This document shows, piece by piece, positions 5,166 through 5,970 of a stretch of DNA of 5,970 bases; within the stretch, counting starts at the first letter, position 1, and each line of letters begins with the position of its first letter. The stretch covers positions 1 to 5,970 of the forward strand of contig CAZGLL010000046.1 in NCBI GenBank assembly GCA_964526225.1, written 5' to 3'. The notes beneath the pieces were generated by a model, which saw nothing but the letters and a program-made list of their open reading frames with translations, made no database searches and was not told the DNA's origin. Position numbers and translations under genes: made by a program. Source of the DNA: DRYM01 sp964526225 (GTDB lineage: Archaea > Thermoproteota > Thermoprotei_A > EX4484-217-1).

Positions 5166-5729
5166 CGTACTAAGTTAAGTAAGCCTCTTTCTTTCATTTT
5201 ACGACATTCACCTGAATACATACATGTTAAAATGGATTCTGAAGGTTGGGTTAGTTTTGACGAATTAGTTTTCAGTATAAGGAATTATTGGCGCCATAGA
5301 GAGAATTATCAATGGGTTACTAAAGAGCATATAGTAGCTTTAGCTGTTCTCGACCCTAAGGGGAGATTTGAAATAAGAGACAATAAAATTAGAGCTCGCT
5401 ACGGACATAGTGTCGCATTAAATATCGACATAAAATACGCTGAAGACTTAAACGTCAAGACACTCTACCACGGTACACTCTATGAGAATTTAAAGCGAAT
5501 TTTTAAAGAAGGAATTAAACCCATGAAGAGAAAATATGTTCATTTAACGCTAAATTTCGAAGACGCATGTGAAGTTGCTAAGAGGCATGGTAGAAATGCT
5601 GTAGTCTTAATTGTTGATGCTGAATGTTTAAGAAATGAAGGAGTTAAAATCTATATTGCATCGAAGAGTATTAGAACTACTAAGTATGTTCCGCCAGCAT
5701 GTATAAAAGGCGTTATTAAGTGTTACTAA
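5157..5729 (+). pseudogene. kptA: kptA 3' fragment: catalytic domain of RNA 2'-phosphotransferase (Tpt1/KptA)
   Basis: Tpt1/KptA moves an internal RNA 2'-phosphate onto NAD, giving ADP-ribose 1'',2''-cyclic phosphate and nicotinamide. Here the frame is open after TAA 5148-5150 and reads SHRRTKLSKPLSFILRHSPE, then the winged-helix lobe (MDSEGWVSFDELV, with a WVTKEHIVALAVLDPKGRFE stretch) and the NAD-binding lobe (IRARYGHS, LYHGT, VHLT, AKRHG, then KYVPPACI), ending at TAA 5727. All four residues of the family's Arg-His-Arg-Arg set are visible: R-H in ILRH (5202-5207), R in IRARYGHS, R in AKRHG. However, no ATG, GTG or TTG exists in frame before ATG 5232, and translation from there (165 residues) omits the R-H pair. 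Rejoined with 3594-3695 the protein is 221 residues, full length. No other stop or frameshift is present, so the damage looks recent. Calling it inactive is inference; an unusual start codon or element excision could rescue it. Confidence 0.88.
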
Positions 5730-5733
5730 TCTA

Positions 5734-5764
5734 GAAAACAAAACGGGAATTTAAAAGAAAAAGT
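5734..5764 (-). terminator. T-rich terminator after the right-edge gene
   Basis: Downstream of the minus-strand stop at 5786, the minus strand reads CTTTTTCTTTTAAATTCCCG and then TTTTGTTTTC, three T-runs without a hairpin, as in archaeal intrinsic termination. It serves the right-edge gene, not kptA; the plus strand here is A-rich and gives kptA no comparable signal. Confidence 0.5.
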
Positions 5765-5785
5765 TTATATGAGCTCTTCATCATT

Positions 5786-5970
5786 TTATGCGCGTTTCTC
5801 AGTCATTAGCTTATATGTTGGTGTATACATTGCCCTAATGAAGTCCTTGACAAACTCCTTAACCGCTTCTGTTGCTGGAGCCGCTCCTCCGCTTACTTCT
5901 CCTGTTTCATATACGTGTCTGCTGTAGAAGTCTTTGAGTAGTCTAAGGGCTACTGGTGCGAAGTATACTA
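5786..5970 (-). CDS. C-terminal end of an unrecognised protein (start beyond the right edge)
   Basis: Sixty-one complete codons from the window edge to TAA 5788-5786. The visible part begins VYFAPVALRLLKDFYSRHVY, then ETGEVSGGAAPATEAVKEFV and KDFIRAMYTPTYKLMTEKRA. It is largely helical: an amphipathic helix with APVALRLLKDFYSRH, a Gly/Ala-rich turn (GEVSGGAAPA), a second charged helix (EAVKEFVKDFIRAMY) and a short basic tail. The regular codon use and well-formed helices argue that it is a real gene; the alternative minus frame stops early. I do not recognise the family from this tail, and there is no cofactor motif, cysteine cluster or transmembrane stretch to guide a guess. It is convergent with kptA, 56 bp away, so it is not part of the same operon. 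Confidence 0.75.
   Translation of the reverse strand, partial: VYFAPVALRLLKDFYSRHVYETGEVSGGAAPATEAVKEFVKDFIRAMYTPTYKLMTEKRA

Noticed and set aside
3691..5167. The insertion as an archaeal bulge-helix-bulge intron in kptA, since the inverted repeats would pair in the transcript and loop out the element
   Set aside because: Beyond the 15-bp stem the required 4-bp central helix is poor (GGGG against GCUC, three of four including a G-U) and no convincing outer exon helix follows. Cut sites predicted from the stem would retain three extra codons. A DNA insertion with a target duplication fits better; RNA-seq for spliced reads would settle it.
5771..5786. A C/D box RNA, from the C-box-like ATGATGA on the minus strand just after the right-edge stop codon
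   Set aside because: No CTGA D or D' box follows at suitable distance, and the region is a T-rich terminator.

Overview
The window looks archaeal, most likely a moderately AT-rich thermophilic member of the Thermoproteota. The reasons are archaeal BRE/TATA promoters close upstream of genes, GGTG-type ribosome binding sites, T-rich gene ends without hairpins, a TnpB of the kind common in Thermoprotei, and an archaeal KptA with an N-terminal zinc ribbon. This placement is inference from style and gene families; there is no marker gene in the window.

Left part (1-3457, all minus strand): a dipeptide/oligopeptide ABC importer in transcription order: family 5 solute-binding protein (1812-3404), DppB-type permease (691-1707), then DppC-type permease running off the left edge (1-679). 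The binding protein and dppB each have their own upstream TATA element, and dppC follows dppB by 11 bp with its ribosome binding site touching the dppB stop. The two ATPase genes are not in the window and would be expected to the left.

Centre and right (3594-5729, plus strand): one kptA gene (NAD-dependent RNA 2'-phosphotransferase, Tpt1 family) cut in two by a 1.46-kb insertion. The 5' piece (3594-3695) encodes a start and zinc ribbon ending in D-S-H-R. The 3' piece (from 5157) resumes with S-H-R-R-T-K and carries the whole catalytic domain. Removing 1470 bp (element plus one copy of a 9-bp flanking repeat) restores one 221-codon frame. The catalytic Arg-His pair lies before the first usable start codon of the 3' piece, so kptA is very probably inactive.

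The insertion (about 3696-5156) carries an apparently intact tnpB on the minus strand and, divergently, a 47-codon gene of unknown function that is easy to miss. A shared TATA-like palindrome lies between them. There is no tnpA. Its ends are a 26-bp inverted repeat (first 15 bp identical) and it is flanked by a near-perfect 9-bp direct repeat. Neither feature is expected of the IS200/IS605 or IS607 elements that normally carry tnpB, and this is the most unusual point of the window.

Right edge (5786-5970, minus): the C-terminal end of an unrecognised protein, convergent with kptA and followed by a T-rich terminator.
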